Origin: Mycetohabitans rhizoxinica HKI 454
GTDB lineage: Bacteria; Pseudomonadota; Gammaproteobacteria; Burkholderiales; Burkholderiaceae
Direction: 5' to 3'
NCBI RefSeq assembly: GCF_000198775.1
Contig: NC_014722.1
Location: 773,049 to 800,182 of the forward strand
DNA: 27,134 bases
Below the pieces are notes generated by a model. It made no database searches and had not been told where the DNA came from. It was given only the letters and a program-made list of their open reading frames with translations. This document shows, piece after piece, positions 7,427 through 14,790 of this stretch (within the stretch, counting starts at the first letter, position 1; each line of letters opens with the position of its first letter). The translations under genes were made by a program, and so were the position numbers.

Positions 7427-7668
7427 GCCACAACGGAAGCAAATGACTATAGCTGCGGCGCAGATGCCGTCGTGCGTCTAGGGCATCACGACGTGTGCCG
7501 CTTAACACAAAGCTATACAATGCGTTGGATATGGCGCGCTTGCAGCGAACGTAGTTACCGTAGAACGAAGCCAGTACGGCCAATGTCGATGCTTTGCGGT
7601 TTGTGCTTCAATGTGGTGCCGTCCCGCAAAGCTTGATAACGTCTTGGCTGCCCAAAATTTTAGTTTCC
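7427..7668. other. Non-coding gap with two inverted repeats
   Basis: CGTCGTG (7468-7474) pairs with CACGACG (7487-7493), and GCTTTGCGG (7591-7599) pairs with CCGCAAAGC (7624-7632). Neither is followed by a T run. The first may help end the lipoprotein transcript. The second lies just outside the IS element and might belong to older mobile DNA. No gene is seen. Confidence 0.4.
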
Positions 7669-7699
7669 TGGAGTTGACCCGGTAGTCCCGGACACGGCC

Positions 7700-8520
7700 T
7701 TACACTACAGTTGATGAATCCATGGTGCGTCGAAACTCGCGTGGTGAGCGATATTTCAGCGCGCTATGGGGATGCTTCTCGTTGTAATGCTCGAACGCAA
7801 TGGCGAGATTGGGCACGGCCGTTGCCGTATCCGGTTTTGGCATGAAAGCCACGTAATCGCGCATCATCGTCTTCACGAAGCTCTCAGCCATGCCGTTACT
7901 CTGCGCACTGCACACCGGCGTCATCTACGGCTTCAGGCGATTTCGGTGGCGAAGCGGCGCGTTTCGTCGGCCGTATAACCGCAGCCGTTATCGCTCAGCC
8001 CCTCGATTTCCGAGGGTGCTTGCAGCGCGTTGTCGAAGCGGTTTTCGACGGCCGCCAGCATCACATCATGCCATGTTGCCGCTATAGCCAGCCGTCGTCG
8101 CCATCCAGCTCATCGCTTCGTGGTCGCAGCAATCCAGTGCGAACGTCATGCGCAGCACCTCGCCATTGTCGCAGCGGAACTCGAAGCCGTCCGAACACCA
8201 GCGTTGGTTGCTGTGTTCGACTGCGACCTTGCCATCGTGGCGACGTTGCGCTCGAGGTGGCTGCGGCCTTCGTTGTATCAGCAACGCGTGCGTACGCATG
8301 ACTCGGTACACGCGCTTGGCGTTGACCGGTGCCACTGCGTTCACGCCGCAGGATGCCCCAGACGCGCCGGTAGCCATAGCTGGGCAACTCAGTCACCACC
8401 AGCCGGATTTCCTCGACCAAAGCGCCATCGTCTATCCCGCCACTAGGCCGGACGCGACAGTTTCGCCACCACATTGGAGCGCGTCACGCCGAGAACTTCG
8501 CAGACCTGCTTCACGGATCG
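7700..8520 (-). pseudogene. IS3-family transposase OrfB, decayed
   Basis: The DDE integrase-type transposase is readable only in pieces. The N-terminal part with [19 protein letters not shown] is in one frame (8082-8474). The central [21 protein letters not shown] and ...[17 protein letters not shown] part is in another (8066-8377). The C-terminal part with [19 protein letters not shown] and [15 protein letters not shown] is in 7700-7924. Frameshifts and stops separate them. One catalytic Asp lies in CSDG and the Glu in NGMAESF, but the gene cannot give a whole enzyme. It would have been made as an OrfAB fusion by programmed frameshifting. Confidence 0.85.
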
Positions 8521-8877
8521 TCCTGCGGCAGCAAGGGTGAGCGCGCAATCCACTTTTTTGCTCGCCCGTATTCCACTGCCTCGCGCAGAATTTCGTTCTC
8601 TAGGCTTTTCTTGCCGAGCAGTCGTTGCAGCTCCCGAACCTGCTTGAGTGCGTCGGTCAATTCCGACGCCGGTGCGACTTCCTCGCCAGCCTTGAGCGCC
8701 GACAGGCTCCCGTCCTGATACAGTTTGCGCCAGTGAAATAGCGGGTTCGGATTCATGCCGTGTTAGCGCGCGACCATCGAGACCGATTTCCCTGGCTCGA
8801 AGCTCTCCCGCACCATTATCAGCTTTTGCTGGCGCTGACTAGCGTCGTCGCCGCTCCGGGCCCCTCAACACTTCCAT
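8511..8877 (-). pseudogene. IS3-family transposase OrfA, decayed
   Basis: The DNA-binding subunit of the IS2-group transposase. From the ATG at 8877 the frame begins MEVLRGPERRRR and then meets a stop. After a shift it continues as QQKLIMVRESFEPGKSVSMVAR, with a further stop before [20 protein letters not shown]. The final part (8511-8756) is open and carries the leucine-zipper-like region [20 protein letters not shown]. The helix-turn-helix is therefore split by two lesions. It overlaps the start of orfB, as usual for this group. Confidence 0.83.
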
Positions 8878-8971
8878 CACTTCCTGCCTAGTGTTAGTCA
8901 CAAACACAGTCTTATGCCTATCCGCTAGTTTAAGTGGCTGGCCGTGTCCGGTGATTCACGGGACTGCTCCA

Positions 8972-9134
8972 CTTCATGATAGTGGAGCCTTGATTTGTAA
9001 TCCTTGAACTCGTGCTGACCTCGTGTCGGATTCTATTCAATGTAAAGCCGCTTTAAGATACGATGAGTACTAAGCCGCCAATTACCATGGCGCATTTGAC
9101 AACGCTCCTTGTTATGTGCTCGACAGGGGAATAA
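8972..9134 (+). repeat. Long direct repeat, copy A (upstream flank of lipoprotein module)
   Basis: Starts CTTCATGATAGTGGAGCC directly after the IS end and runs about 160 bases to near 9134. Copy B at 12715-12875 has the same orientation. I count about six mismatches before they diverge, roughly 96% identity. No reading frame is conserved in it. Each copy precedes a predicted lipoprotein gene, so it may carry a promoter or leader, or be a recombination flank. Confidence 0.88.
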
Positions 9135-9355
9135 AATGGAGTTTTGTGACTAAAGAAAAGCTGTAGTGGATTAGGGAGGGTAATAACCTGAACTAGATAA
9201 CAACAAATCAGACCGCTATGGTTTGCCAAAGAATGGAGGTCGAGGTTGCAGCGTAACTATTTCAGTTCCACCTTGATCATTTGGAATTTTTTGGATTAAC
9301 AATGTTTATTTAAATAGAGATGGCTTGAAAGCTAGCGGGGCTTATTGAGAGTTTA

Positions 9356-9940
9356 ATGCCTCTATATATGAGTGATATATTCTACGCGAACGAGGGCAGT
9401 CCGTGGCGAGATAGGCTACTCATTGGTACTGTAAAAGCCTCGGGTGGTACGCTGTCCTCTTCGGATGTTATCGACTATGATTTGACCAACGCAGAAACGC
9501 ATAAAACGATTATTTCTGCAACATACGCGCCGAAGGGCTGGTTAAACGGTACATTAGTCAGCCCGGACGTGGATAGAGAAAGCGTTACTTTTGCAACTAC
9601 ATATGACGAAGACTACGAAAAGATGCCAACTCTTGCTGCGATAACGGGCACTTACAGGGGCACGACCAAAGGGTTAAATACGAGCAATTCTACTGGTGTT
9701 TCTATTACAACTGACGGGTATATAGCGTTAGATAGCGGGGCGTGCAAGGCGAAAGGAACAATTGCACATCGTACTTCCGGAAACGCGTATTCGCTGACAC
9801 TGAATTTTGACGAGTCTCCGTCTTGCACGTACTCTGGCCGGACGCAATCAGGCATCGCGGGGGGGGGGGACAACGGGGTAATCATGGTCGCTCGTGCGGT
9901 GGATACGTCACATCCGCTGTTATTTTTGGGAATTAAATAG
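9356..9940 (+). pseudogene. 5'-truncated paralogue of the lipoprotein at 6674
   Basis: 194 residues read from ATG 9356. From PLYMSDIFYANEG onward it parallels the complete lipoprotein from its GSLYAISFDKEG segment. Shared landmarks are SDVIDYDL/SDIIGYSF, TYDEDYEKMPTLA, GVSITTDGYI, the paired cysteines (in GACKAKGTI and SCTYSG), GNAY and HPLLF.GIK. The signal peptide and about 55 residues of the first domain are missing. Upstream in phase there is a stop near 9328, and no homologous leader is readable before the 160-bp repeat. No ribosome site precedes the ATG. As it stands it would not be exported. An 11-G tract (9859-9869) lies in frame near the 3' end. A functional short cytoplasmic product is unlikely. 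Confidence 0.65.
9859..9869 (+). repeat. Homopolymer of 11 G inside the lipoprotein paralogue
   Basis: Eleven consecutive G follow GCATCGC and encode part of Ala-Gly-Gly-Gly-Asp. At this length the frame is kept to the normal C-terminus HPLLFLGIK. Gain or loss of one G would change the last 24 or so residues. Such tracts are classic slipped-strand sites and also prone to sequencing error. Confidence 0.9.
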
Positions 9941-9983
9941 CAAGAACCGGAGGTTGACCGTCTAATTAAAATTAGATCGGCGA

Positions 9984-10011
9984 GCGGGCAGCTTTTACAA
10001 TTGCCGCCCGC
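9984..10011. repeat. Inverted repeat after the truncated lipoprotein gene
   Basis: GCGGGC (9984-9989) pairs with GCCCGC (10006-10011). A smaller AT-rich stem TCTAATT/AATTAGA lies just before it (9961-9976). They may end transcription, but no T run follows. Confidence 0.4.
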
Positions 10012-10020
10012 ACTATGCTC

Positions 10021-10046
10021 TTGTCAGCAGTGTGTTGATTATTGTG
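10021..10046 (+). repeat. 26-base direct repeat, copy A (downstream flank)
   Basis: Begins TTGTCAGCAG and ends TATTGTG. It matches 13370-13395 at 24 of 26 positions in the same orientation. Each copy lies 50-80 bases after a lipoprotein gene of the two modules. Confidence 0.8.
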
Positions 10047-10263
10047 CTTGTGAGGCTATCTCCAATTAAGGCCGTTCCTCCTAATCTTTGATACTGCAAA
10101 GCATGCCGATGTACGCCTGGGTGAGCCGCTAACCGCCATCAGTCAGTCCATGTCTAGCGGTTCGCGCTCCGGGCGGCGACGGTAATGGCTCTGTTACCAT
10201 TTCCGGCCTACGCCCTTCGCGCTGCGCAGTGGCGGAGCGTGGCGGGCCATATACGGGGAGTCC

Positions 10264-11001
10264 ATGTTCAATCGCGAAGTCGTGCAGATCGTCGAAGTGC
10301 TGGGGCGTGCCACGCAGGGTATCACCCAGCCATTTATCTGCCGGGGCGACGACAATCAGCTATATTTTGTAAAGGGGCTTCATGCTGGGCGCCGGAGTCT
10401 GGTCGCCGAGTGGCTCGGGAGTGCGATGGCCGAAGCGTTCGGGTTACCCGTTGCACCGTTTCGGATTGCGCAGGTGGCCGACGAACTGATCCAAATCGGC
10501 CCTTCACATTTCGCCGAACTTGGCGCAGGCTATGTATTTGCGTCCTGCGCGGTGCCAAACGCACTAGAGATGTCATGGACGCTGCTTGGCAATGTCGATC
10601 CCAAACTGCAGTTGGACGTCATCGTGTTCGACTGGTGGATTCGGAACCAGGACCGGACGCTGACCGAGAAAGGCGGCAATCCAAATTTGCTTTGGGACCC
10701 GGGAGCAAGTCGAATGTTAGTGATTGATCAAAACCAGGCATTCGATCCCTATTTCGACGGGGCAGCCTTTCTCGAGCTTCACCCGTTCTCCCAGGTATGG
10801 CGCAGCGTCTATGAGGACTTCGTGACCCGGCAGATTTACGAGATGAGGATGCTAAACGCGCTCAAACAGTTCGAGTGCGCGTGCGATAAAATGCCAGCTT
10901 CGTGGTCTATCGTCGGTGATGACGTGCCGCTCGGGTTCACGCCTGACGAGGCATACAGCCTGCTGCTTAGGTATTGCCACGAGGATTTTTGGAAACCATA
11001 A
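10264..11001 (+). CDS. HipA-like kinase family protein (HipA_2 type)
   Basis: 245 residues, like the short HipA-related kinases that come without a HipB partner. The N-lobe lysine is Lys37 in LYFVKG. The catalytic loop is DWWIRNQDRTLTEKGGNPNLL, with Asp123, Asn128 and Asp130 and the metal-binding Asn in NPN. The second metal ligand is Asp155 in LVIDQNQAFD. This matches the layout of HipA kinases, where the catalytic and metal ligands lie in this order. GGGGAG (10255-10260) precedes the ATG. The stop overlaps the DUF3037 start (TAATG), so the two are translationally coupled. Kinase-DUF3037 pairs are a known gene arrangement. The target is unknown, and GltX or another tRNA synthetase cannot be assumed. 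A toxin, defence or regulatory role is inference. Confidence 0.8.
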   Translation: MFNREVVQIVEVLGRATQGITQPFICRGDDNQLYFVKGLHAGRRSLVAEWLGSAMAEAFGLPVAPFRIAQVADELIQIGPSHFAELGAGYVFASCAVPNALEMSWTLLGNVDPKLQLDVIVFDWWIRNQDRTLTEKGGNPNLLWDPGASRMLVIDQNQAFDPYFDGAAFLELHPFSQVWRSVYEDFVTRQIYEMRMLNALKQFECACDKMPASWSIVGDDVPLGFTPDEAYSLLLRYCHEDFWKP

Positions 11002-11840
11002 TGAAACACGCGTGCCGTTACGCCATTGTCCGCTTCATGCCTTATCTGGAGACGGGTGAGTTCGCGAACGTGGGACTCCTGCTGATGAGCCCCACAGCGA
11101 GGTTCTTTGGTTTTCGCATGCTCGATAGCGTGCGGCGGGTGACCGCGTTCTTTGACGAACTTGACCCGAATATCTTCCGCCGTGCGAGGAAAACCTATCA
11201 ACAAGAGCTGACGCGTATCGGCACGTCTATCGAACATGCGTTCTGCAATGTATCGCACGGTTCGGGTCCGGACTATGCGAAATTCGCGTTCACCGAACTG
11301 GTGAAGCCGCGGCAGGCGATCATGTATGCCGATGCGGAACGGGCGGTCTTGGCGGAGGATCCGGCCGAGAAGCTGCTCGAGCTTTTTGATCACTATGTTG
11401 GCCGTGTGTTCGTGACCCGGGCCTATCAGGAGCGGGAAGTCGAAAAGGACGTGCAGCGCATTCTAAAATCCGCAGAACTGGCTGCGCTGTACAAACAGCA
11501 GGTGTTGATCGGCGATGACGCCTACCGCGCAAGGTTGCCGTTCGCACGGGTAAACGAGCACGGCCAGGCGATACGTGCGATCAAGCCGCTGTTTCTCGCG
11601 CATGACGACCCCTCACGGCTGTACGACCATGGCTGGGACTGGCTGGGCAAGGTCAAGAAGCTGCGTCGCGACGACAAGCTCATTGGCGACGTTATGTTTG
11701 CTGTCCGGCGTCCGATAGAGGAATTTGGGCCGCACGCAGCTGCCTTCGCTGATGTAAAGCAGGATTTGGAACGCGAGGATTTTATCTCAGTGGTATCTGA
11801 CAGCGACGAACGTAGCATCCTCGCCTTTGCTCGCGATTGA
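11001..11840 (+). CDS. DUF3037 family protein
   Basis: 279 residues from the ATG at 11001, sharing one base with the kinase stop. The N-terminal signature YAIVRFMPYLETGEFANVGLLLM is typical of DUF3037, followed by GFRMLDSVRRVTAFF. The middle and C-terminal parts are helical and charged (KDVQRILKSAELAALYKQQ). There is no signal or membrane segment. DUF3037 proteins occur next to HipA-like kinases, so this is likely its partner or substrate, which is inference from context. The start is chosen for the overlap; the frame is also open slightly upstream inside the kinase gene. Confidence 0.85.
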   Translation: MKHACRYAIVRFMPYLETGEFANVGLLLMSPTARFFGFRMLDSVRRVTAFFDELDPNIFRRARKTYQQELTRIGTSIEHAFCNVSHGSGPDYAKFAFTELVKPRQAIMYADAERAVLAEDPAEKLLELFDHYVGRVFVTRAYQEREVEKDVQRILKSAELAALYKQQVLIGDDAYRARLPFARVNEHGQAIRAIKPLFLAHDDPSRLYDHGWDWLGKVKKLRRDDKLIGDVMFAVRRPIEEFGPHAAAFADVKQDLEREDFISVVSDSDERSILAFARD

Positions 11841-12024
11841 GCTACAGATGGGTACCGGCGCCTCGGCCGTACCGGCCATAGGCGACCGTCTGGCTTAATC
11901 GGTCAATACATGTATGTCGAGGCACGATGCAAAGGCACGCACGACCTGATGCGTGTCGTGCCGGAATTTGCCGCCGTTTCGACCGACACGCGTTTCGCCG
12001 TAAGCAACGAGGTTTTCGCGAGGA

Positions 12025-12477
12025 TGACGGATGATCAATAGAGGGGCGTCTCGAGAGGCGTTCCCATTCTTTGCGGGCTACGCTGAGAGCGTGCCCTATA
12101 GTGTCGACTCACGGTTCACAGTAGACTCGAATCTTTGGCTATCCGGCGGCCCTGATCAACAGCAATGATCTCGCTGCTGATCGCTGAGACTTGTATTGCG
12201 CGAGCGGATCCATCCCGATCTTGTGTACTTTCAAGATTTTGCTGGCCTCGCCTTCTTTTGTGATGAGATTTCCTCGGCGTACCGTTTCAGGAGATCGCCG
12301 AAGGTATTCCGCTCAGTTTCCGATCGGTCAATGAATACCCCGGTCCATCTCGGACTCGGCACGCCGCGCCCAAGCTTCATCGGTGGCCTTGATATCGAAA
12401 CTGCGAGACAGCGACAGCCACTCGCGTCGCCGAGTTTGCGCTTTCCAGTACTGTCCTCCTTGCCGAATCGTCGCCAT
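12025..12477 (-). pseudogene. Tyrosine integrase remnant, shattered by frameshifts
   Basis: From the ATG at 12477 the N-terminus reads MATIRQGGQYWKAQ...LSRSFDIKATDEAWARRAE, parallel to the prophage integrase at 15928. It continues in other frames as VFIDRSETERNTFGDLLKRYAEE, then ASKILKVHKIGMDPLAQYK, then VSAISSEIIA, then STVNRES, then VARKEWERL. At least four shifts are needed, and the catalytic domain (Arg, HxxR, Tyr) is absent. The remaining parts are the arm-binding and core-binding domains. Orientation is the same as the integrase at the tRNA, as if two integrative elements had been stacked. The overlapping frames on the opposite strand are not real. Confidence 0.75.
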
Positions 12478-12500
12478 GCAAATGCCTCGCCAAGTGAACC

Positions 12501-12519
12501 GTGGCAAATTTGTGGCAAA
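12501..12519 (-). repeat. Tandem GTGGCAAA motif upstream of the integrase remnant
   Basis: GTGGCAAA occurs at 12501-12508 and 12512-12519, 11 bases apart, which puts both on the same face of the DNA. The intact-looking integrase has an analogous 8-base pair of repeats at the same 11-base period. These look like integrase arm-type binding sites or an autoregulatory operator, by inference. Confidence 0.45.
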
Positions 12520-12714
12520 CCACCCGATTCAGGGGAGGACAGAAATCGAATGAGGAGGGTGTTCGATCGGGAGGCTTGCTGACATTGTCGCAAGTCGCGT
12601 ATCTGTGCCGCGCTCCTGGAGCGAGCGAAGCAAAGCGACGAGTGCCAGTGACAACGACGCACGCCAGAGACCGAAGGAGCAGAGCGCTCCTACAAGACAG
12701 GGGCGATAGTGAGC

Positions 12715-12875
12715 CTTCATGATAGTGGAGCCTTGATTTGTAATCCTTGAACTCGTGCTGACCCCGTGTCGGATTCTATTCAATGTAAAGCCGCTTTGAG
12801 ATACGATGAATATTAAGCCGCCAATTACCATGGCTCATTTGACAACGCTCCTTGTTATGCGCTCGAAGGGGAAAT
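12715..12875 (+). repeat. Long direct repeat, copy B (upstream flank of lipoprotein module)
   Basis: Same sequence as 8972-9134 with about six substitutions, ending some 40 bases before the lipoprotein start at 12915. A TATAAT (12875-12880) at its right edge may be the -10 of that gene. It begins next to the integrase debris, just as copy A begins next to the IS debris. Confidence 0.88.
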
Positions 12876-12914
12876 ATAATAAAAAACTTGTGAATCAATA
12901 ATAATATTAATTAC

Positions 12915-13322
12915 ATGCATCAGAGATTAATTTTTATAGCTGTTGCCTCTATCATAAGTGGATGCGTTCATACCACAGCGAATCCTGTACAAGTGGCACA
13001 AATCGGCGACGAGAGCAAGAGCTGCCGAGCAATCGTCAACGAAATAGAAGAAATGAAGGCGCTAATACTTTCTACTCAAAGTGAGGGTAATGTTAAGACG
13101 GCCAAGAACGTGGGTTTGGGGGTGGCAGGTGCGTTCCTGCTTGTGCCATGGTTCTTTATGGATCTAGGGAACGCTCCTACAGTCGAGCAGAAAGCCGCGC
13201 AAGCGCGAATTAAGCGGCTTACAGCTTTGTATGAAGACAAAAAATGCGCAGGTCCAACTACGGATAGTGCAATAGCACCTGCGCCTGCAAGCAGTGCGGC
13301 GGCATTGAATAGCATACAATGA
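12915..13322 (+). CDS. Small lipoprotein with a central hydrophobic segment
   Basis: 135 residues. The signal MHQRLIFIAVASIISGC has a good lipobox (ISGC, Cys17). The mature part contains KSCRAIVNEIEEMKALI (about residues 36-52). A glycine-rich hydrophobic stretch NVGLGVAGAFLLVPWFFMDLG (about 65-85) follows, then a helical AQARIKRLTALYEDKKC. Its two mature cysteines resemble the arrangement of several small lipoproteins of unknown role that I know from Gammaproteobacteria and Betaproteobacteria. The C-terminal tail is Ala/Pro/Ser-rich. The leader is AT-rich and lacks a clear ribosome site. No function can be given. It is unrelated in sequence to the lipoprotein gene in the other module. Confidence 0.7.
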   Translation: MHQRLIFIAVASIISGCVHTTANPVQVAQIGDESKSCRAIVNEIEEMKALILSTQSEGNVKTAKNVGLGVAGAFLLVPWFFMDLGNAPTVEQKAAQARIKRLTALYEDKKCAGPTTDSAIAPAPASSAAALNSIQ

Positions 13323-13369
13323 TCGAAGGCGGCCTTACTTCACACTATTACCTGAACCACGTCTTCATG

Positions 13370-13395
13370 TTGTCAGCAGGGTGTTGACTATTGTG
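13370..13395 (+). repeat. 26-base direct repeat, copy B (downstream flank)
   Basis: Partner of 10021-10046 with two substitutions. It overlaps the last codons of the DUF29 gene on the opposite strand (stop at 13388-13390), so part of it is coding here. Confidence 0.8.
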
Positions 13396-13834
13396 GTCGA
13401 TCAGGAAAAAACGTCGGGTCAAGCGTTTGCTCCATCGACCACGGGCAGGTCTCGGGGAAAGTCGTGTATGACAGCCCCGTTTCTTTAGACGCCGCCTCGA
13501 CGGCGTCATCCCAAGCGTCGGCCCACCAGTCAGGATCATTAAGCGACGCTTTAAGGCTAGGTGTTTTACGGATACGTCGTTCAATGCCGTTGCGTTGAGT
13601 ATGAATCTTCGCTTCCCAACTTGCGCCGCGACGCTTGGATTGGAACTCCCATTTCAGCAAGTGTGCGAGCAGTATGGCCATCCGGTTCGCCAGTTCGCGT
13701 TGTTCGCTCTTACCCACGTCCTCAATTTCCTCCGCGATGTGTTCTATATCGATGGCGGATAGCTTGCCCGCACGCAATAGTGCAGCTTGCTCGTTGGCCC
13801 ACGCTATTACATCTTCATCGTAGCTCGTTCCCAT
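13388..13834 (-). CDS. DUF29 family protein
   Basis: 148 residues, the usual length of DUF29 proteins. The family pattern is clear throughout: YDEDVIAWANEQAALLRAGKL, then IDIEHIAEEIEDVGKSEQREL, then LLAHLLKWEFQ and the C-terminal TGLSYTTFPETCPWSMEQ. It is helical and cytoplasmic. The ATG at 13834 is preceded on its strand by GGGAG eight bases upstream. The family's biochemical role is unknown. Members are common in cyanobacteria and proteobacteria, often in variable regions. It converges with the lipoprotein gene at 12915. No partner gene is evident. Confidence 0.9.
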   Translation of the reverse strand: MGTSYDEDVIAWANEQAALLRAGKLSAIDIEHIAEEIEDVGKSEQRELANRMAILLAHLLKWEFQSKRRGASWEAKIHTQRNGIERRIRKTPSLKASLNDPDWWADAWDDAVEAASKETGLSYTTFPETCPWSMEQTLDPTFFPDRPQ

Positions 13835-14104
13835 CAGTCATCTCCCTCGGTTAGGGGGCTTCTATCAAGCTTACCAATTATCCATCATAGAGCCATCAAT
13901 TAGCCGTCATCTGACGCCATGGGTTAGATGGTGGCCGGTGATACAAATGCTATGTCTAAGATTGCTCAATCAGCGCCCGTTCATCATATGTGGCCCCCAC
14001 GTAAAGCTGTTGACGGCCCCTACAGCGGCTTCGCTGCTTCCGGGAGGGGTAAGCTTTAGCAGTCCTTTGCAGGCCTGACGTGGCCCTTACACCTGCCGCC
14101 CGAA

Positions 14105-14512
14105 TCACACCACGCGCCCGATGACAGCGAACCCCCGCTGATCATTCGCGTCTTCTATCGGTACCTCATACGGCGGGTAGTCTGGGTTCGCAGAGATTAC
14201 CCGAAGAAAGGGGCCGTGCAAGCGTTGCAGCCGCTTCACAAGTACCTGACCGTCCACTCGAATAACGTAGATGCCATCCTGCGGCGACGTGAACGCATGA
14301 TTGATAAGAATATTGTCACCGTCGTGCAGCACAGGGTACATAGAATCCCCGTGCACTCGTAGCACGCTCAAATCCTCAGGGCGGGCGTGTAGGTAGTTCT
14401 CTACCCAATAGCGCCGGAACGCCATTGTGAATTTAGCCTTCTCATCGTCCGGCCAAAGTCCGGTCGCTGTCTCTTGAAGATCATAGCGGGGGACATACAC
14501 GAACTCATCCAA
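14105..14512 (-). pseudogene. Phage repressor, S24 peptidase domain only (DNA-binding part lost)
   Basis: The open frame from TTG 14512 gives 135 residues beginning with the linker DEFVYVPRYDLQ and then a complete LexA/CI-type autoprotease. The nucleophile is Ser57 in VHGDSMYP and the general base Lys93 in GQVLVKRLQ. Phage repressors of this type are about 220 residues with an N-terminal helix-turn-helix, which is absent. The frame stays open upstream to a stop near 14603 but reads unrelated sequence (AAVFWRSWASDDTLRKV). It ends where a 5'-truncated Rz gene begins on the other strand, so a deletion joined the two. It could not bind an operator. A functional short protease is unlikely. Confidence 0.75.
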
Positions 14513-14639
14513 AACTTTTCGTAACGTGTCATCGCTCGCCCACGAACGCCAGAAGACGGCCGCGCTTGCGCGATCATTGGCCGTGTCACAAGCCGCCTTC
14601 TATGTATATGTCAGTGCCTCGAAGCGGACGCAGGCGCGG

Positions 14640-14790
14640 GCCGCCAACCAACCGTAAAGCGATTAACAATGCGCTCAACGCAAACCCTGATTGGCGCGAC
14701 ATGCCTATTCCTGATTCTGTGTTTAACAGCTTGTATGCGAACCGCCCCCGCATCCTATCGCGGCCTGCCAGCGGCGTCACTGTTCGCTGA
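14640..14790 (+). pseudogene. Rz-type inner-membrane spanin, C-terminal fragment
   Basis: Reads [20 protein letters not shown], then [13 protein letters not shown] up to a TGA at 14790. This is the typical C-terminus of phage Rz (i-spanin) proteins, where an AL-AN-WAD-PVP type motif precedes the end. The membrane anchor and coiled coil (about 90 residues) are missing, and upstream sequence in this frame is unrelated. The Rz1 gene starts inside it in the +1 frame, the classic nested Rz/Rz1 arrangement, which strongly supports both calls. Confidence 0.65.

Larger units (their letters stand above)
7669..8971 (-). mobile_element. Degenerate IS3-family element, IS2 group
   Basis: About 1.30 kb, bounded by imperfect terminal inverted repeats of about 31 bases. 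The left end begins TGGAGTTGACCCGG at 7669, and the right end read inward begins TGGAGCAGTCCCGTGAATC at 8971. A 12-base core CCGGACACGGCC (7688-7699) is perfectly inverted at 8940-8951. The right end is very close to the known IS2-type terminus. It contains remnants of orfA and orfB on the minus strand, both broken. The flanking five bases (TTTCC and CTTCA) are not a duplication, so the original target duplication has been lost or the ends rearranged. The right end abuts the 160-bp repeat at 8972 exactly. Confidence 0.88.

Noticed and set aside
7664..8976. Target-site duplication around the IS element
   Set aside because: The flanking five bases are TTTCC and CTTCA, which do not match.
11910..12041. 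Plus-strand 43-codon frame after the DUF3037 gene
   Set aside because: It runs antisense into the integrase remnant and has no ribosome site or recognisable product.
12640..12660. CCAGTGAC resembling the T-arm of tRNA-Val as a second attachment site
   Set aside because: Only eight bases match and the surroundings do not align, so chance is sufficient.
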